In this document: piece after piece, positions 4,822 through 5,358 of the stretch
Position numbering within the stretch: position 1 is the stretch's first letter
How the letters are laid out: every line of letters begins with the position of its first letter
Source: Deltaproteobacteria bacterium
GTDB lineage: Bacteria > Desulfobacterota > DSM-4660 > Desulfatiglandales > B25-G16
NCBI GenBank assembly: GCA_003646935.1
Contig: QMLW01000178.1
Location: 1 to 5,358 of the forward strand
DNA: 5,358 nucleotides
Direction: 5' to 3'
The notes under the pieces: model-generated
What the model saw: the letters and a program-made list of their open reading frames with translations, nothing else
Told to the model about the DNA's origin: nothing
Database searches by the model: none
Made by a program: the position numbers and the translations under genes

Positions 4822-5358
4822 ATGGCAGAAGGAATCAAGGACAAGGTCGCGATCATCGGCATGGGGTGCACGGCCTTTGGGGAGCATTGGGATAAGGGGG
4901 CAGAGGATCTGATCGTTGAGGCATTCGCCGAGGCCATCGGTGATGCAGGGATCGAGAAGAAGGATATTCAGGCTGCATGGTACGGCTCATGTTACGAGGA
5001 GTTGAATGTGGGCAAATCAGGCCTCGCCTTGAGCAGGACCCTCAAGCTCCCCTTCATTCCGGTCACCAGGATTGAGAACCTCTGTGCCAGCGGCTCGGAG
5101 GCATTACGGGGGGCCGTGTACGGGGTGGCCTCCGGCGCCTATGATATGGTCCTCGCCCTCGGCGCGGAGAAGCTCAAGGATACGGGCTACGGGGGCCTTA
5201 CCGAGGTGAGCACGATCGTTGGCACCAAGAACAGGATCATCTTTCCGGCGATAAGCGCTCCCGGGGCGTTCGCCATGATGGCCAACCGATACTTTTCCAA
5301 ATACGGCATGACGGTCGAGGAGGGCAAGGGGGTACTGGCCAAGATATCGGTGAACAGC
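4822..5358 (+). CDS. Second thiolase (acetyl-CoA acetyltransferase family), N-terminal part, runs off the right edge
   Basis: The first 179 codons are present, with the frame open to the end of the window. The protein starts with the thiolase strand KVAIIGMGCTAFG (8-20), has AFAEAIGDAGIEKKDI at 34-49, and carries the nucleophile Cys88 in RIENLCASGSEAL, followed by the GAYDMVLALGAEKL helix-strand (105-118) seen across thiolases. The ENxCASGS block is closer to the canonical motif than the CSSSS of the thiolase at 1285. The two are therefore divergent paralogues and probably differ in substrate. The catalytic histidines lie beyond the window. AAGGAG (4810-4815) with a 6-nt gap gives a strong start. 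A DUF35 gene directly downstream would be expected by analogy with 1285-2887, but this cannot be seen. Confidence 0.9.
   Translation, partial: MAEGIKDKVAIIGMGCTAFGEHWDKGAEDLIVEAFAEAIGDAGIEKKDIQAAWYGSCYEELNVGKSGLALSRTLKLPFIPVTRIENLCASGSEALRGAVYGVASGAYDMVLALGAEKLKDTGYGGLTEVSTIVGTKNRIIFPAISAPGAFAMMANRYFSKYGMTVEEGKGVLAKISVNS

Noticed and set aside
4686..4937. Minus-strand ORF of 83 codons in the gap before the second thiolase
   Set aside because: About half of it is antisense to the thiolase start, and it has no recognisable domain or convincing ribosome binding site.
1..5358. CRISPR array, tRNA, rRNA or transposase gene
   Set aside because: I saw no regularly spaced direct repeats, no cloverleaf-like segments and no transposase or integrase motifs in the coding frames.

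Overview
The window looks like the chromosome of a bacterium, most plausibly an anaerobic deltaproteobacterium (Desulfobacterota). This rests on gene content: a PEP synthase, a cysteine hydrolase, and thiolase genes mixed with DUF35 (zinc ribbon plus OB-fold) proteins and an HMG-CoA-synthase-like/DUF35 fusion. That combination is common in acyl-CoA-metabolising deltaproteobacteria. The taxonomic call is an inference. All main genes have strong Shine-Dalgarno sequences and ordinary bacterial start codons. I see no rRNA, tRNA, CRISPR array or transposase gene.

Left part (1-1284). The 5' end of a PEP synthase gene (ppsA) leaves the window on the minus strand. Divergent from it is a 193-residue isochorismatase-family cysteine hydrolase. 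The 141 bp between them holds two back-to-back sigma70-type promoters whose -35 boxes lie on the same bases. After the hydrolase comes a short ORF that looks like the N-terminus of a Nudix hydrolase and then loses resemblance (probable remnant). An AT-rich segment follows, with a 29-bp palindrome just upstream of the first thiolase gene.

Centre (1285-3100). A 388-residue SCP2/lipid-transfer-type thiolase and a 143-residue DUF35 protein sit 4 bp apart and are very probably co-translated. This is the arrangement of two-subunit thiolases such as BbsB/BbsA and of the archaeal acetoacetyl-CoA thiolase complex. A long-looped hairpin with a T tract follows and probably ends this unit.

Right part (3101-5358). 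A 480-residue protein fuses an HMG-CoA-synthase/KAS-III-like domain to a C-terminal DUF35 domain. By eye, the catalytic Cys and His of HMG-CoA synthase are replaced, while the Asn-containing GNTG motif is kept. A 278-bp non-coding gap then contains a pair of imperfect 27-28-bp inverted repeats about 235 bp apart end to end. A second thiolase gene with an intact nucleophile motif begins at 4822 and runs off the window.

Taken together, thiolase, DUF35 and HMGCS-like/DUF35 parts resemble a bacterial version of the archaeal thiolase/DUF35/HMG-CoA synthase assembly. The altered active site of the third component suggests different chemistry or a structural role. The substrate cannot be read from the sequence.
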